From Sipunculus nudus (Eukaryota; Annelida; Sipuncula; Golfingiida; Sipunculidae), in the NCBI GenBank assembly GCA_026874595.1, contig CM049319.1:63914917-63978916 (forward strand): a stretch of DNA of 64,000 nt, written 5' to 3'. The position numbers and the translations under genes are program-made. Below, in pieces: positions 38,041-49,390 of this stretch (position 1 is its first letter; every line of letters starts with the position of its first letter). Under the pieces are notes generated by a model. The model was not told where the DNA came from and searched no databases. It was given only the letters and a program-made list of their open reading frames with translations.

Positions 38041-39071
38041 GAAGGGTTAGTGGTAACTATTTCAGATGACAGTCGACTGCTACAAAGCGAGGCCAGAGAT
38101 CTGGTGAGAGGAGGCCTTAAATCATCCACCAGACGGACATATGAAGTAGGACAGAGACAGTATTTGGACTTTTGTGTGAGATATAATCTAAGAGCTGTAC
38201 CGGCATCAGAAGACACGCTCCTTATGGGCATAGTTTGGTTGCATCGCCGCTCTCTTAAGCATAGCACAGTGTCCGTATATCTGGACGCAGTTAGATCATT
38301 ACATATTGAAGAAGGTCATTTTAATCCACTTACAGACGCCCTCAGGGTTAAGAGGGCGCTTTGTGCCATCAAAACTATAAGCGGCCCACCGTAAAAAAAA
38401 CTGCCGATAACATATAATATCCTTAACCGTCTATTAAAGGTCATTACTATAGTTCTTATCAACACAAACTATTGTGGTCAGCGATGACCTCGGCATATTA
38501 CGCCTGTTTGGGAGCAGCTGAATTTACTGTGTCTGGGAGTTTTGATCAAAGACGCCACCTTTCATTAGGTAGTGTTCAAATACTAAATTCGCCGTCATTG
38601 CATATGAAATTGCATTTAAAACAATCCAAAACGGACCGGCACTGCCATGGCGCCGACATGTACATTGGCTGCTCCCGATCACAGGTTTGCGCAGTGTGTA
38701 CAATGATCCAGTACTTACAGGTGAGAAACGGCTTGGCTCAAAATTGTGCCATTGATGCCCTTTATCGGTTCCAAAACAATGTTATCTTGCAAAGTCATTA
38801 TTCTTAAGTCAAAATGTGTTTGCTACAGGCGGCCGCGGAATTAACTGGGAATTTCCCCGGTCACTCAATGCGTCGGGGCTTCGCCGCTGATGGTGCCGCG
38901 GCACAGCTTCGGGACTGGGAGATTAATCTCTCAGAACGCTGGAGAAGCCATGTCTACCAATCATACATAGAAACACCCGCTTACATTAAAATCGGCATCA
39001 CAAACAGGGTATCTAGCTATTATGACTCGAGACTCACGGTTTCTGGGCCTCAAAGTCAAAGGTTGACTTAG
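38041..39071 (+). pseudogene. Ngaro-like tyrosine recombinase, broken in three pieces
   Basis: Piece 1 (to 38394) is the N-terminal core-binding region: SEARDLVRGGLKSSTRRTYEVGQRQYLDFC and TLLMGIVWLHRRSLKHSTVSVYLDAVRSLH. Piece 2 (38472-38807) is in another frame and begins the catalytic domain. Where the first catalytic Arg is expected (L-R-x-x-E-F), it reads CLGAAEFT, so that Arg seems replaced by Gly. Piece 3 (38814-39071), same frame after a TAA, has GHSMRRG (H-x-x-R) and ERWRSHVYQSYI, with the last Tyr in the usual nucleophile position. The protein would integrate a circular DNA copy. With stops, a shift and the apparent Arg loss, this copy is inactive. Confidence 0.85.
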
Positions 39072-39179
39072 GGTTTTATATACGAACCGCCGATATCTAT
39101 CAAAGGTCTGGCTCTGGGGGCCAAAATATTTCAGAATCCTCGTTTTTTTTATGTGCGAGAAATGCGTGAAGTGGCCAAG
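39071..39179 (+). repeat. Ngaro-like element, split direct repeat B1
   Basis: Contains GAACCGCCGATATCTATCAA and ends GAAATGCGTGAAGTGGCCAAG. It matches B2 at 39480-39592 and lies directly before A2, as in Ngaro elements. Confidence 0.87.
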
Positions 39180-39329
39180 TTGCAATTAAGGTAGTTAATT
39201 GTTTTTAGCCAAAGACGGGGACCCGACCGCGGGAGGGAGGTCGCGTCACGCTTCACCGACCCTTACTATTGTGGCCACTTGGCAGAGTGGAAACACGCCA
39301 GTTGCTCGGTTGCCGTAGTACAAGCAAAA
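39180..39329 (+). repeat. Ngaro-like element, split direct repeat A2
   Basis: Second copy of A, starting GCAATTAAGGTAGTTAATTG and ending near GTACAAGC. It is slightly longer than A1 because of a short insertion near GACGGGGACCC. It lies between B1 and B2. Confidence 0.87.
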
Positions 39330-39390
39330 AACCACCCATGCCCTCCTAGCTGTTCCACTGCGGCTCATTGCACACATTTCGTATATCATT

Positions 39391-39409
39391 CCCCCCCCCC
39401 CCCCCCCCC
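39391..39409. repeat. Poly-C run (C19) between A2 and B2
   Basis: Nineteen C in a row lie in the 150-bp stretch between A2 and B2. That stretch has no counterpart downstream of A1. Confidence 0.97.
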
Positions 39410-39479
39410 ATACTTTTCGTGTTATGACTATTTGGAAATTTTTTGCACTTTGTATTTTATGCACCATTCTTTGTTAGCC

Positions 39480-39592
39480 GGGCTTTTATTCGGCCCTATG
39501 AACCGCCGATATCTATTAAAGGTCTGGCTCTAAGGCCCAAAATATTTCAGAATCCTCGTTTTTTTGTGCGAGAAATGCGTGAAGTGGCTAAG
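39480..39592 (+). repeat. Ngaro-like element, split direct repeat B2
   Basis: Copy of B1 with few substitutions and a small indel in the T run. It ends GAAGTGGCTAAG, where similarity to B1 stops, and marks the 3' end of the element. Confidence 0.87.
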
Positions 39593-40013
39593 ATATAATC
39601 ATTTGCAAAAATATGGTCATTATCACTCACAATTAGTCAATTTTGAATGAATACAAAAACTTCATGCAAAATCGTCAAGGCACATGGAATTACTATCCCG
39701 AATTCATCTGTTCTACGTGTTGTTATGCTTCTGTGTGTGAGTAAACTCTTTCTTTTCTATCTGCCATATTCTGTTTTCTTATTTCCATTGTGGCTGGTTT
39801 TCTGAAGCTGAAATTAGGGTACAATATTAGTTCCAGATTATTTCTTTGTAATACCTTGACCTTATTCCCTTATTACACAGACGATACGGCATTATCGTTT
39901 TAGGGCTGGGGAACTCGAGTTCGCGTGTCGGCCTGCATGTGGTTCTTCATGATTTCCTCATTTGTATTCATTTTGCCAGTATATTAACCAAACCAAAAAA
40001 GAAGTTCTGAACA
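39593..40013. other. Spacer between the Ngaro-like element and the TTAA element
   Basis: Nothing recognised. Confidence 0.5.
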
Positions 40014-40479
40014 TTAAAGGGGCCAATCAACCATCTAGCCTTTATAAACTAAAGGTAATCACTTAGAGCTTTTATAAATATAGGCCAGAAAACGTGGATT
40101 TCACCCCACACAGGCTGCTTGTTTTGTTTATATCAAGTATTTATAACATGTGGGGGCCCGCTAAAATAATCAAAACAAACTCAACAAGGTCATCTGACAG
40201 CAAGTCAGATAAGCCAGAGCTTAGCAAATGGCTTCTTGCAACAAGTGACCTCTCAACCCCCGCATGTACGCAACCTACCACCTTACGTTACATGTTTTTC
40301 CTGTTTGTCAACATTGTTGTGTTTACAAACATTTTGTTGATAAAAAAAGTTCATACATCCTTCAAGAAAGACCTTATAAGAACTTTTCACAAAAATTACC
40401 CTTAGATCATTAATATATAAGAGGAAGCCAGAAATCACATAAATTCTTTATCAAAAAGTAGGTGAATGGGTCCCTTTAA
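40014..40479 (+). mobile_element. TTAA-flanked miniature element, copy 2
   Basis: TTAA at 40014-40017 and 40476-40479. The ends read TTAAAGGGGCCAATCAACC and, reverse complemented, TTAAAGGGACCCATTCACC. The 466 bp match copy 1 (32581-33044) in reverse orientation along the whole length, including GTGGGGGCCCGC versus its complement GTGGGCCCCGC. The 103-codon open frame inside (40094-40405) is not conserved as a frame in copy 1. Confidence 0.82.
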
Positions 40480-42969
40480 AGTGCCATAGCGTCCCTTAAT
40501 ATACATCACCACATTGAATATAAAGTTATTATATATTTGCGTTTATGCGCACTTGAGTTAATAAAAGGCAAAATGTTACATTTCGCTCACGCGTGGCATA
40601 TCATTAATTCCGACATGCGACTTGCGACATCCGCTCTTTAGTCTGTACGCAAAATGGCAGCTCCCGTAAGTGATCAAGACATTTTTGCAAGGTTTGATGA
40701 AGTCACTTTAATGTGACAGAAAAATAAACTCGGAGAGTCTCAAGGTGGGAATTTAGTTCCGTCTCCATTTGAATCGTATCTTCAAGTAGAAGACGGAGGA
40801 ACGCTATGGGAATGACCGCGCCCTAATCCGTAAATTATGTTAGGATTCCTTGACTATATAGATTAGCATGCCTATCGACCACTCATACCTTAAATTTGCT
40901 ATCTGTCCAAATTCCAAATGAAACCATCTCAAAACGGTTACCTGTAACGGTGAGTACCTTAAGGAGACGTGTTATGTGTGTTCTCCATACACAGACTTGG
41001 CAAAAAGAAGCAATGTATTACGAGACAGGAGGATCGAGAAGTTTGAAATCATCGCAGAAGCTCACTCATAAAGTAATGGTCATAGATCTTAAACAAGTAA
41101 TATATTTAGCTTAATAAGTACAGATCTACGACTATGAGCTTCATAGTTGAGTTTTGTTGTGCTTACAAAGCTCTGTGATAAAACTGATAATGAAACCCCC
41201 ATTTGTTGTTGGAAATTAATTATCTGCGGGATGAAGCGTAAGAAACAACGCCACTTATCAAAAAGAGGTTCACATGCCAGAAAATGTCATTGTAAGCCTA
41301 TCGAGCTCAAAATAGGAAGAAGTAAACTTAGATTTCGTTTAATGGGTGTCCTCAAGATAATACCATTATCATTAATCTGCTCCTGTAATTAAAAGCCAAG
41401 ATCCACATGCCGCTCAGAACACGGGGACAATAAAACATCATTAGATAATGAAGTTCATATTAATTCCCGAAGAGCCGTAGGGGACTGTACTTGCTCGGTT
41501 CCATTCTCCCGGTATTCCGGTACTGATGATAAGCCTCTTTACGTCAGTAAAAAAAGTGTGCCGCTACTAAAAAATGGAGTAACAATGGAGGCGTGGAGCA
41601 AGCCGCCCATCGCCGAATACTTTAATTTCCGGTTTCTGCCGGGTGGAGTACCTGGTTTAACGCCTCCAGCTTTAGATAAAAGCGGCAATGAATTTTGACT
41701 ACCAGAGCTTATAATAATAAGATAATATAACGTACCGATTTAGTGCTTAATAACATTGAATTAATTGGACGCCGCCATCCAGCCATGAACCATGGAGACT
41801 TATGTAAATTTGCACAACTTATGCAGCAAGATACATACATCAAGAACCGATTTTAATCATTAACACCATCATTCAAAACACACTTCTTTCGAAAATGAAA
41901 TGTTTCCCCAAAAAACAACATTGGAAGACAAATGTGCACACGAACGCAATTAACCCTGTAACCACTTACTGACTCCAAAATGTAATCAGTTCTCTTGCCC
42001 CAAGGCCAGTCAAGTATGCCGGATTTACCTATTTGTAAAATTGGCATAAACGCATTTTCAGGGGCGGGGCACGTGTACAATTACTGTTCTTTGGAATCTT
42101 GTTCTATATTTAGACAATGATATTTGTAGCGGAGGGTTATGAAGTGCAATGCTGAAATCTAAATGTCAAAGCCAGGGGTCGATGTCACATTGGGGAAGTT
42201 TCCCTAATTCCAGACATTAAATGTCTGCATGTGAAAATTATAGTTTAATATGATTCAAATGATTTTCAAAACGTGCAAAGATGAGTCACGTTTATATCAA
42301 ATTAAATTATTGTATTCTTTCATAATTTCTTAATTTCTAACTGGGACATTATTTCTGAAATTGTTCAATAATAATTAAGAAACGGAAGTTGATGACTTAC
42401 CCATTCGACACAAATGATTATGTGCTTAATTTGTCTGCAATAATTGACACTTTTTCTCACCTATTCTCAATTTTCACTTATGCTGTTGAAATTTTATCTC
42501 ATATTTTGAAAATTAAAATCTTCCGATAACATTAAGTTCCCGACAATATTTAATTATGCATCAGCTGTCAAGCGGGTATGATAACGTGAAGGACCCTATC
42601 CCCCTGCTTCTCTAAGGGTTGTTTCAAAATAGTTGTTTGATTATACTGTAGTTGATTTTTATTATAATGTATATACCCATCGTCCACAATCCGGTTTTCC
42701 ACGGTTAGGTACGAACAGGTCAGTTTCTATTTCTTAGAATTCTTAAGTCCGTGTCATGGATATGCTAACTCTTTCAAGGAAGTAATGCCCTAAAGATTTA
42801 GTTCGTCTTATGTTATAATATAACTGAGGATGTCTCATTAAAAAATATTATGAATAATTATATAAATTAACTCTATTTTCAACAAGTTTTATTAAGCATC
42901 TAGCTGTTTAACAGAAACAAAAATGATCATAAGGATATACATTTAATTTATATATAAATATATATACAT

Positions 42970-42970
<1 letters not shown>
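40480..42970. other. Intergenic or intronic DNA
   Basis: A somewhat GC-richer patch lies at about 41460-41690. No gene, RNA or repeat is recognised. Confidence 0.5.

Positions 42971-43018
<48 letters not shown>
42971..43018. repeat. (TA)n-(CA)n microsatellite
   Basis: TA-rich imperfect repeat grading into uninterrupted alternating TA and then CACACACA. Confidence 0.95.
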
Positions 43019-45498
43019 TAAATTGAGTAACTTATATTGAGTGACCATGGAACATGCGCTATTTTCGCTAATAATAACATAGAATAAGAACTGCTAATAC
43101 ATATGATATACGTTCCTATGTTTAGAAGATTGTGAGAGGGATCGGAGAAACGGGAACGGGAGAGAACCGAGAAAAACAAACTCCTGTCGTATGACGTAAT
43201 ATATGCTGACCAATAAGAACAAACCTCCCGTTGACAAGTGTCCGTTTTCAGTTTCATTAATTAAGGAGGGCTATTTAAATTCCACTATTTGTGCCAAAAA
43301 GCGCTCTCTTGGAGGTCTCTAGGATCAGACGCCTTCCTCATGAAACCCCCGCAGGGCAACTTCTCATTTGTTAATTAATTAAAACCATAATTTGTTCATC
43401 AAAGTCAAACTGTGCTCTCTGTGAAAACAAGCGCCTAAGGTGTTATTAAAGATTTTATCAACCAAGCTTTTCGTCAACAACGTTTTAAGGGAATGGTGTT
43501 GTGTTGTACCACCCCTGCTCACGCCCGCCTGCCTAGATGTGTTTCTCCTTCAATATGAGGATACGGCTGCAAATAAAGAATAATATAATCGAAGGAGAAT
43601 TTCCATTATCAAGCGCCATATACGGCGACATCACGATTGACGCGAGTATACGGATACGGTTGCATATTAACAGGATAAACATACGTACGACCAAGTCTGT
43701 GAGGGTCGCGGAACCAATTAATGTCTGCGAGTGCATGGTCATGTCACAGACTTGGTCAAAAAAAGATGGTATGATGTTAAGTTTCCACTTGTACGGCGCG
43801 TTTCTCCGTCCGGCGTCGTTAAGCCACGGCTCTCTACCGATAACCCCTCAATGACGACGTATTTTCTGGAAAGTCCACGCTTAAGTGCAATAGAAATCAA
43901 GCTCTCATGTGTATAATCAATTTATTTTTTTGTACTGGAAACCAAACGTTCCGGATTCTTTTCCAAATGACCATATCGTATACACTTATCTTTATGGCTA
44001 TGCAACTCAGAGGGCTGAAATGAATATCGTATTTATTACATACTGGTGGCCAGATAGCAATTTTGTTATATAATATAAGATATTTAAAATGTAATGGATT
44101 ATACTTTCTTATATATATATGTATTGAGGTTAACTATAAGAATACAGGATATTTATTTTAACTGTAATTACGCCTAGTTAACTAGGAAACTAGTTCGTCA
44201 GCTGACGGTAATATACGCAAGTGGAAACATGCCAGACGTATCAGTAGCCGTGTCCGATATATATCTGGACCGCTCGGCTTAGAGTGTTTTACTCAGAAAA
44301 AAATTATAAAATGTGTAAATTCAAAATACTGTAGATGATATTTTTTATGTTAAAATTATAATTGAATTTTAAATTGAACTTAATAACCTTTTGGACTTAT
44401 ATATATTTTTTTGCATCTTCAATTACTTTTTTAATGATATATCACTACTGTGTGTTAATGCATTAAGTACCCTTCCATGTGTACCGACCAATTATTGTCT
44501 CTTTCCACTTATGTTCCCTCAACCTTTGAGGGTTTAGTTGTCTGGAAAATTATATTGCCCATTTTCTTTAACGGCTTAACAAATACAAATGAAGATTAAC
44601 GACAAGTCCTTTCTATAAACCTACTACGGGCGTGTTCTTTAAAAGTGTTTCCGGTGGTTTTTGCATATTGACGAGACAGTATTATATTTCACAGGGATAT
44701 CTTTATATATTTACTAGCTGATATATGAAAAGTAAAAAGTATGGAGTGTCACTATTGAAAACACAGGTATATATTTCTCTACGTGAAATATGAAACATTA
44801 AAACACGTAAATGGTATAAACCTACTTGACAGGCCTTTTTCTGTGGATGCTTTTAGCACTTTTGTTTCATTTTTGTTTGGAAAAGCTGGATTCGTTTGGA
44901 AAAGCTGGGTTCCAAATAAAGACGATAAAGTTGTTATTCTATGAAACCACGTTAACTAAGGAATTCTAGCTAATGCTTTCGCTTGGATAATCTGAAACGA
45001 CGTCTCCAAATCTACTTAACGGCTAGTTATATGTTATTAAAAACATTGTAAACCATTGATTTTATAGCCACTTTTCGTTATTACAAAAAGGCTTCGCGAA
45101 TAGCTATAGCAAATTATATACTGTGGTTGCCTTTTTTTGCTCGTGAGGGTTTTATTGTCGCGATATTCGGGACTTAATCGCAAATATGAAACTCACTGGA
45201 ATAAGCTTCCTTTTATCGAGGATGAAAAATATGGTATGACGCATCTGAAAAAGTGGATAAGTTATCACACCTCTGAAAAAAATGGTTTGTTAATCAACAA
45301 AATAATCGGTTGATGGTATAGCAACTTTCACTTGCAAACACGAAATGATAATTGTCAACACATCGGAGAATGACTATAATGGTAATGTACTTCGATTTCA
45401 TAGATTCTGGTGCAATCGCGAAAATGAAACCCTGTCAGTCTTTCAAAATGAAGAAATCTCGAAATTTCAACCTCGCGTATATGAAGCCAAACACAAAA
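43019..45498. other. Intergenic DNA with a CpG-richer patch and short inverted repeat
   Basis: At about 43540-43860 the sequence is CpG-richer. It holds GACCAAGTCTGTGA (43689-43702), perfectly inverted as TCACAGACTTGGTC (43744-43757), with a 41-bp loop. A 105-codon frame there has no domain. The rest is AT-rich and unrecognised. Confidence 0.45.
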
Positions 45499-45556
45499 TA
45501 TATATATATATATATATATGTCAAGCATATATATATATATATATATATATGTCAAG
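45499..45556. repeat. Twin (TA)n arrays each followed by GTCAAG
   Basis: TA repeats at 45499-45519 and 45527-45550, each followed by GTCAAG, so the block is itself duplicated in tandem. Confidence 0.92.
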
Positions 45557-45865
45557 TAGGGTTAAGTTTGCATATTTTACGACGGTTTTATGACCAAACT
45601 TTGATGTTATTAACTGACCATTGCTAAAAGAACTGCAACATTTTTTTGTCATGAAAAAAGTAGAAAACACATTTCTGTTAAAATCAGTTTTATTCACACA
45701 TGATAGTTCTAAACCCATCACATACATGTTAGTTGAAAACCAGCACACCTGATATTTACATATTAGTTCTTAGCACACATGATTCAATTATAAAGATTTC
45801 TACATGTGAATATTTTTAATCTACGATTCAGTGAAGATAAACATCTATGTTAGATTGACTAACAC

Positions 45866-45901
<36 letters not shown>

Positions 45902-46079
45902 GCTTTCTTAGGTTCATATTTTATTCACATATTTCTATTTTGTGTGAGTGTACTATTTATTTCTTTTTTTAATACTTGAACAGTTCAGAATTAATGTGAA
46001 AGAAAGACGATCAAAGTTTTTTTTCTGAAAAAGAGAAATAAATATGAAAAAAATTAAAAGAGTTAAGTTAGCATCAATA
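45557..46079. other. AT-rich spacer with (TA)n
   Basis: TA repeat at 45868-45897. No gene recognised. Confidence 0.55.
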
Positions 46080-46290
46080 ATTCCCATTCTTCCCGGGAAA
46101 AATGAGAATTCTCAATTTTCCCGGGAGAGACTGGAATTCTCATTTGTCCCAGGAAGAATTAGAATTCTCATTCTTCCCAGGAAGAATGGGAATCCCTCAT
46201 ACTTTCTCTGGATTCTCATTTTTCCCGGGAAAAATTAGAATTCTCATTTTTCCCTGGAGGTTTCGGATTTTCCCAGATTCTCGTTCTTCC
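46080..46290. repeat. Minisatellite with palindromic units
   Basis: The words GAATTCTCATT, TTCCCGGGAAAAAT and their complements alternate about six times. AAAATGAGAATTCTCA and TTTTCCCGGGA are self-complementary, so each unit can fold on itself. Copies differ by small changes (CCCGGG, CCCAGG, CCCTGG). It abuts a TA tract (46297-46327) and then the LTR. Confidence 0.85.
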
Positions 46291-46293
46291 CTC

Positions 46294-46327
<34 letters not shown>

Positions 46328-46331
<4 letters not shown>

Positions 46332-47117
46332 CGGAACCTAATATAAACAGATCACGTAGTCGTGACGAGCAAAAAAATGCGTGAAATGTATAGGAGAATG
46401 AATAAAGAAGTCAGTGGTATTTTGTTAACAAATAATTATAATTTATGCTTAAAATAACCCTAACATTACAATACACTAAATCAATACAATTACACAGTAT
46501 AACAACAGTATTACACTAAATCAATACAATTACGCAGTATAATAAATAAAGTACGAGAGTCCGGATCCGAGGCTTTTCTTGTTACCACCGCTGTCACAGC
46601 TTAACAAGTTCTTTAAACATTTAATCCACGTAAACAGTTCAAATAGTCAAAAGTAAAGCTCTTGTAATAATCCCGAAGAGCCAGTCCCACTAAATCTGCA
46701 TAGAGTTCGTAGAATCCCTTCCTGACACTACTGCAATTATCGGATAGGTCCAAAACTGACTCACACTCTTCCGTGTCCGCTGGAATTTTTCTCTCTCCTC
46801 GACTCTAAACACGGCCCCTAATTTATAGCCTCATCCCAAGGCCTAGAAACTTCTATTTCGAGAACAATCCAAAGAACACAACAATACATAATACACACGC
46901 GCCCAAAGAACAATCCAAGACACGCGCTCACAGAGCGCGATCAGCCCAGAAAATTCCAGATTAGCATGAGCGCTGTGTCTGAACACGCCAGGGTTCATAC
47001 GTGGGCCGGCGACCGGCCAGGCGATGCTGCCATAGCAACGAGCTATGCGTCCACAAGAACCAAATGTCAACGACACATGGAACAACCCTGCGCACAATAA
47101 AAGAGACATCTGTAACA
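46328..47117 (-). repeat. 3' LTR of a Ty3-type retrotransposon (minus strand)
   Basis: Read on the minus strand it begins TGTTACAG at 47117, immediately after a polypurine tract, and runs about 790 bp to GTTCCGTAAC near 46328, where a (TA)n tract begins. A TATA-like box (CTATAAATTA) lies at about 46820-46829. A 40-bp-period tandem duplication (TACACTAAATCAATACAATTA, units at 46472 and 46512) lies near the far end. The outer end is uncertain because the expected terminal CA is not visible and the flank is a microsatellite. No matching 5' LTR is in view. Confidence 0.7.
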
Positions 47118-47129
47118 CTCCCCCTCCTG
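47118..47129 (-). other. Polypurine tract
   Basis: On the minus strand CAGGAGGGGGAG lies directly before the LTR start TGTTACAG. This is the expected primer site for plus-strand DNA synthesis in LTR retrotransposons and fixes the LTR boundary. Confidence 0.75.
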
Positions 47130-47258
47130 TAAGAAAAAAAAGAAAGTTTTCGCAAAAAAACTTTCTTTTTGCGATCATAATCATAATTTGTACAACATTT
47201 CAAAACCATCGTATTTACAACATTACATAAACATCTCGTCTACAACATTTCATAAACA

Positions 47259-47573
47259 TCTCGATAAGCATTCAGCAAGTACCTATTTCCCTTTAATGTG
47301 TCTGATTCCAAGATTGTAATCCTGTAAAAACAAACTCCATCTCAACAATCTTTGATTTTTACACTTCAACTTGTTCATGAAAGTGAGGGGATTGTGTTCA
47401 CTGAAGACAATAATAGGCTTGACTGATGAAGTAACATAAACTTCAAAATGTTGTAATGCCAAAATCAAAGCCAAACATTCTTTTTCAATACTTGAGTAGT
47501 TTTTCTGGTTTGCATTACACTTTCTTAAAAAATGGATGATGTTCCTACCAAAAAAAAATCGTACATTTCTCAA
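47259..47573 (-). pseudogene. Ty3-type RNase H fragment
   Basis: The minus-strand frame reads CNANQKNYSSIEKECLALILALQHFEVYV, with the Y-S-x-x-E-K-E-C-L-A-x-x signature of Ty3/gypsy RNase H, then FSEHNPLTFMNKL, where the expected catalytic D of the T-D-H-x-x-L motif reads E, then LRWSLFLQDYNLGIRHIKGK. A stop follows. After it the same frame continues V-L-A-E-C-L-S-R, the usual end of this domain. The N-terminal D-A-S motif is missing and so is the whole integrase that should follow; only about 140 bp separate the end from the polypurine tract. It is a truncated, internally deleted relic. Confidence 0.85.
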
Positions 47574-49194
47574 CAGCAGTTAAACAATTCTACAGCATAC
47601 TGTCGTGACCTGGTGTAGAAATTTGGAAACATTAAGACATCTGGATGAAACGGATCCAGTGTTTCTCATTGCCCCCCCCCCCACCAATTCACACAGACAC
47701 ACATCAACACACACACATATATATATATATAAATGTTTTCTCATTGGTCTTCATTGGTAAGACTTCCTTTTCCAAAATCCATTAGACCTTCTGAAAGAAT
47801 ATCTAGAAATTATGATTGTTTGCAGGATCTTATTAAACAGCAGTTGGCACCTTTACTTGAACTGTAATTACACACTACAGTTCTCTAGAGTTCCAGAGTG
47901 TACGAGTGAGTGAGAATGACACTAGATTTCTTTGATTCTGACCGACAGTTAATCGTTTTTCTTGTGTTTGTGGAAAGTTATTAAAGTCTGATTTCTAGAA
48001 GGCAAGGACACTTGATATTTCTTTATTTCATAAAGATAATTACTGTCTCAGTATCCTTGAATATTGTAATATTATTAACCTCTGGATTTGTTGGATCTCT
48101 CAACCTGGATTTTTTTCCCTAGAGAATGTTCACACCTGTGCATTTTCCAGTAAAAGTGTTTCTGCTCTGTTAATGTTAATGATACTGTGGATCTCTTTCT
48201 TAAAGGTTTAGCCATTTTGAATTCACATGATAGCCTGGATTTCTTGAAACGATTAAACGAATATAAGCTTTTTTACCTATATATTAATGGGCTTCCGTTT
48301 TAGAACCATCTGAATCTTTTTAAATCTGTCCGAAAGCACCTTCGGCATTTTCTGCTAAAATCAGATTCAGATTAAAACCCTCTCCTAATAGTAAACCGTT
48401 CCTGTGGGCTCATTGAAAAACTACTCGGTGTTTACTGTTTTTAAGCAATATGAAAGCTTCATTTTATGTTGTCCGAAATTTTTTTGGGTCTGCCAAGAAG
48501 ATTTACGCACTCGGCTATTGGGAGAAGAATAGGTTAGGGCAATAATGTTCGGAGGCCAGCTTTGCTAGCAAGCTGTGAACTCGAGAGTTCTCTCTCCTTG
48601 TATGTTAAACCTTCTTGGGTCTGCTGAACGGCGTTTTCCTTTCAAATCAACTTCAACCCGGAGGCCTTGGTGCTTAGTGCATTATAAAACAGGCATATAT
48701 ATCACAGCGTCCACCTCGGGGATAGCACCAGAGGTAGTCGCCCCATTGGTGCACTCCCAAGAGGAACGTAACACTATGAAAACCTGACGGTCACACAACG
48801 TGCATGACTGCTGTCTTACACTAAACAAATTTAGCCTCCATGGGTATATTTTATTTATAAGTCCATGTCGCGTAATAATTCTTTGGGATGCCCGTTCACT
48901 CATTACAACTGCTCCTCAGCGTCTAGGGACTCGTTATGCCTCCAACCTTAAATCTATACCCCTACCTCGTTATTCCTTTGAACTGATATTTAACCAAGGT
49001 CGTGCGTCACCAAAGTACACCGAAAAAGAGAACAGAGATTTACTCATTTCTAATTTTCAAAAGGAAAGTGAACCAAAGTAAGATTGAATACTTCAGGAAT
49101 ATATACAAGAAACTTGTCAGTAATAACAAAATAATTATATAATTATATTGTATTCACTGACCAGCTTCCTGTAAATTTTGCCTTATTCATTCAT
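47574..49194. other. Intergenic DNA with faint coding-like traces
   Basis: A C run and CA/TA microsatellite lie at about 47672-47732. Between 47760 and 48420 short plus-strand segments read like decayed coding sequence, for example NSHDSLDFLKRLNEYKLFYLYING, broken by stops. I cannot assign them; an old retroelement is one possibility. Opposed open frames at 48575-49081 have no domain. Confidence 0.35.
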
Positions 49195-49390
49195 TCCTAA
49201 AATTTTCAGGGCCTTTCGAGAATAGGCCACTGAAAGATCGATTAATTATTTTTTTTTTGTGGATCTGGCACATGATCCGCGTCTAGGAACGTCAGCAAGG
49301 AATGTTCACAAATTGTTAAGTCACGTATGAACCTGGGAATAATTGAATGGTGGTGTTTTGCATTCATTAGGATGCGAATTTCTAATTTCG
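49195..49390 (-). repeat. Interspersed repeat family R1, copy 6
   Basis: Minus-oriented partial copy: TTTTCAGGGCCTTTCGAGAAT, GTGGATCTGGCACATGATCCG, GGAACGTCAGCAAGGAATG, AACCTGGGAATAATTGAATGG and the terminal GCATTCATTAGGATGCGAATT. The CA-rich end is missing. Confidence 0.7.

Larger units (their letters stand above)
35169..39592 (+). mobile_element. Ngaro-like tyrosine-recombinase retrotransposon, near-complete but decayed
   Basis: The element has the diagnostic order A1, gag-like frame, reverse transcriptase, RNase H, tyrosine recombinase, B1, A2, B2. In Ngaro-group elements these split direct repeats replace LTRs, and integration uses a tyrosine recombinase rather than a DDE integrase, so no target duplication is expected. 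At least five frame-breaking lesions are visible, so it cannot be autonomous. A and B repeats still match well, which suggests moderate age. The DIRS group is the main alternative, but its inverted terminal repeats are absent here. Confidence 0.88.

Noticed and set aside
43537-43854. 105-codon frame in the CpG-richer patch as a gene
   Set aside because: No domain, and the minus strand is open as well.
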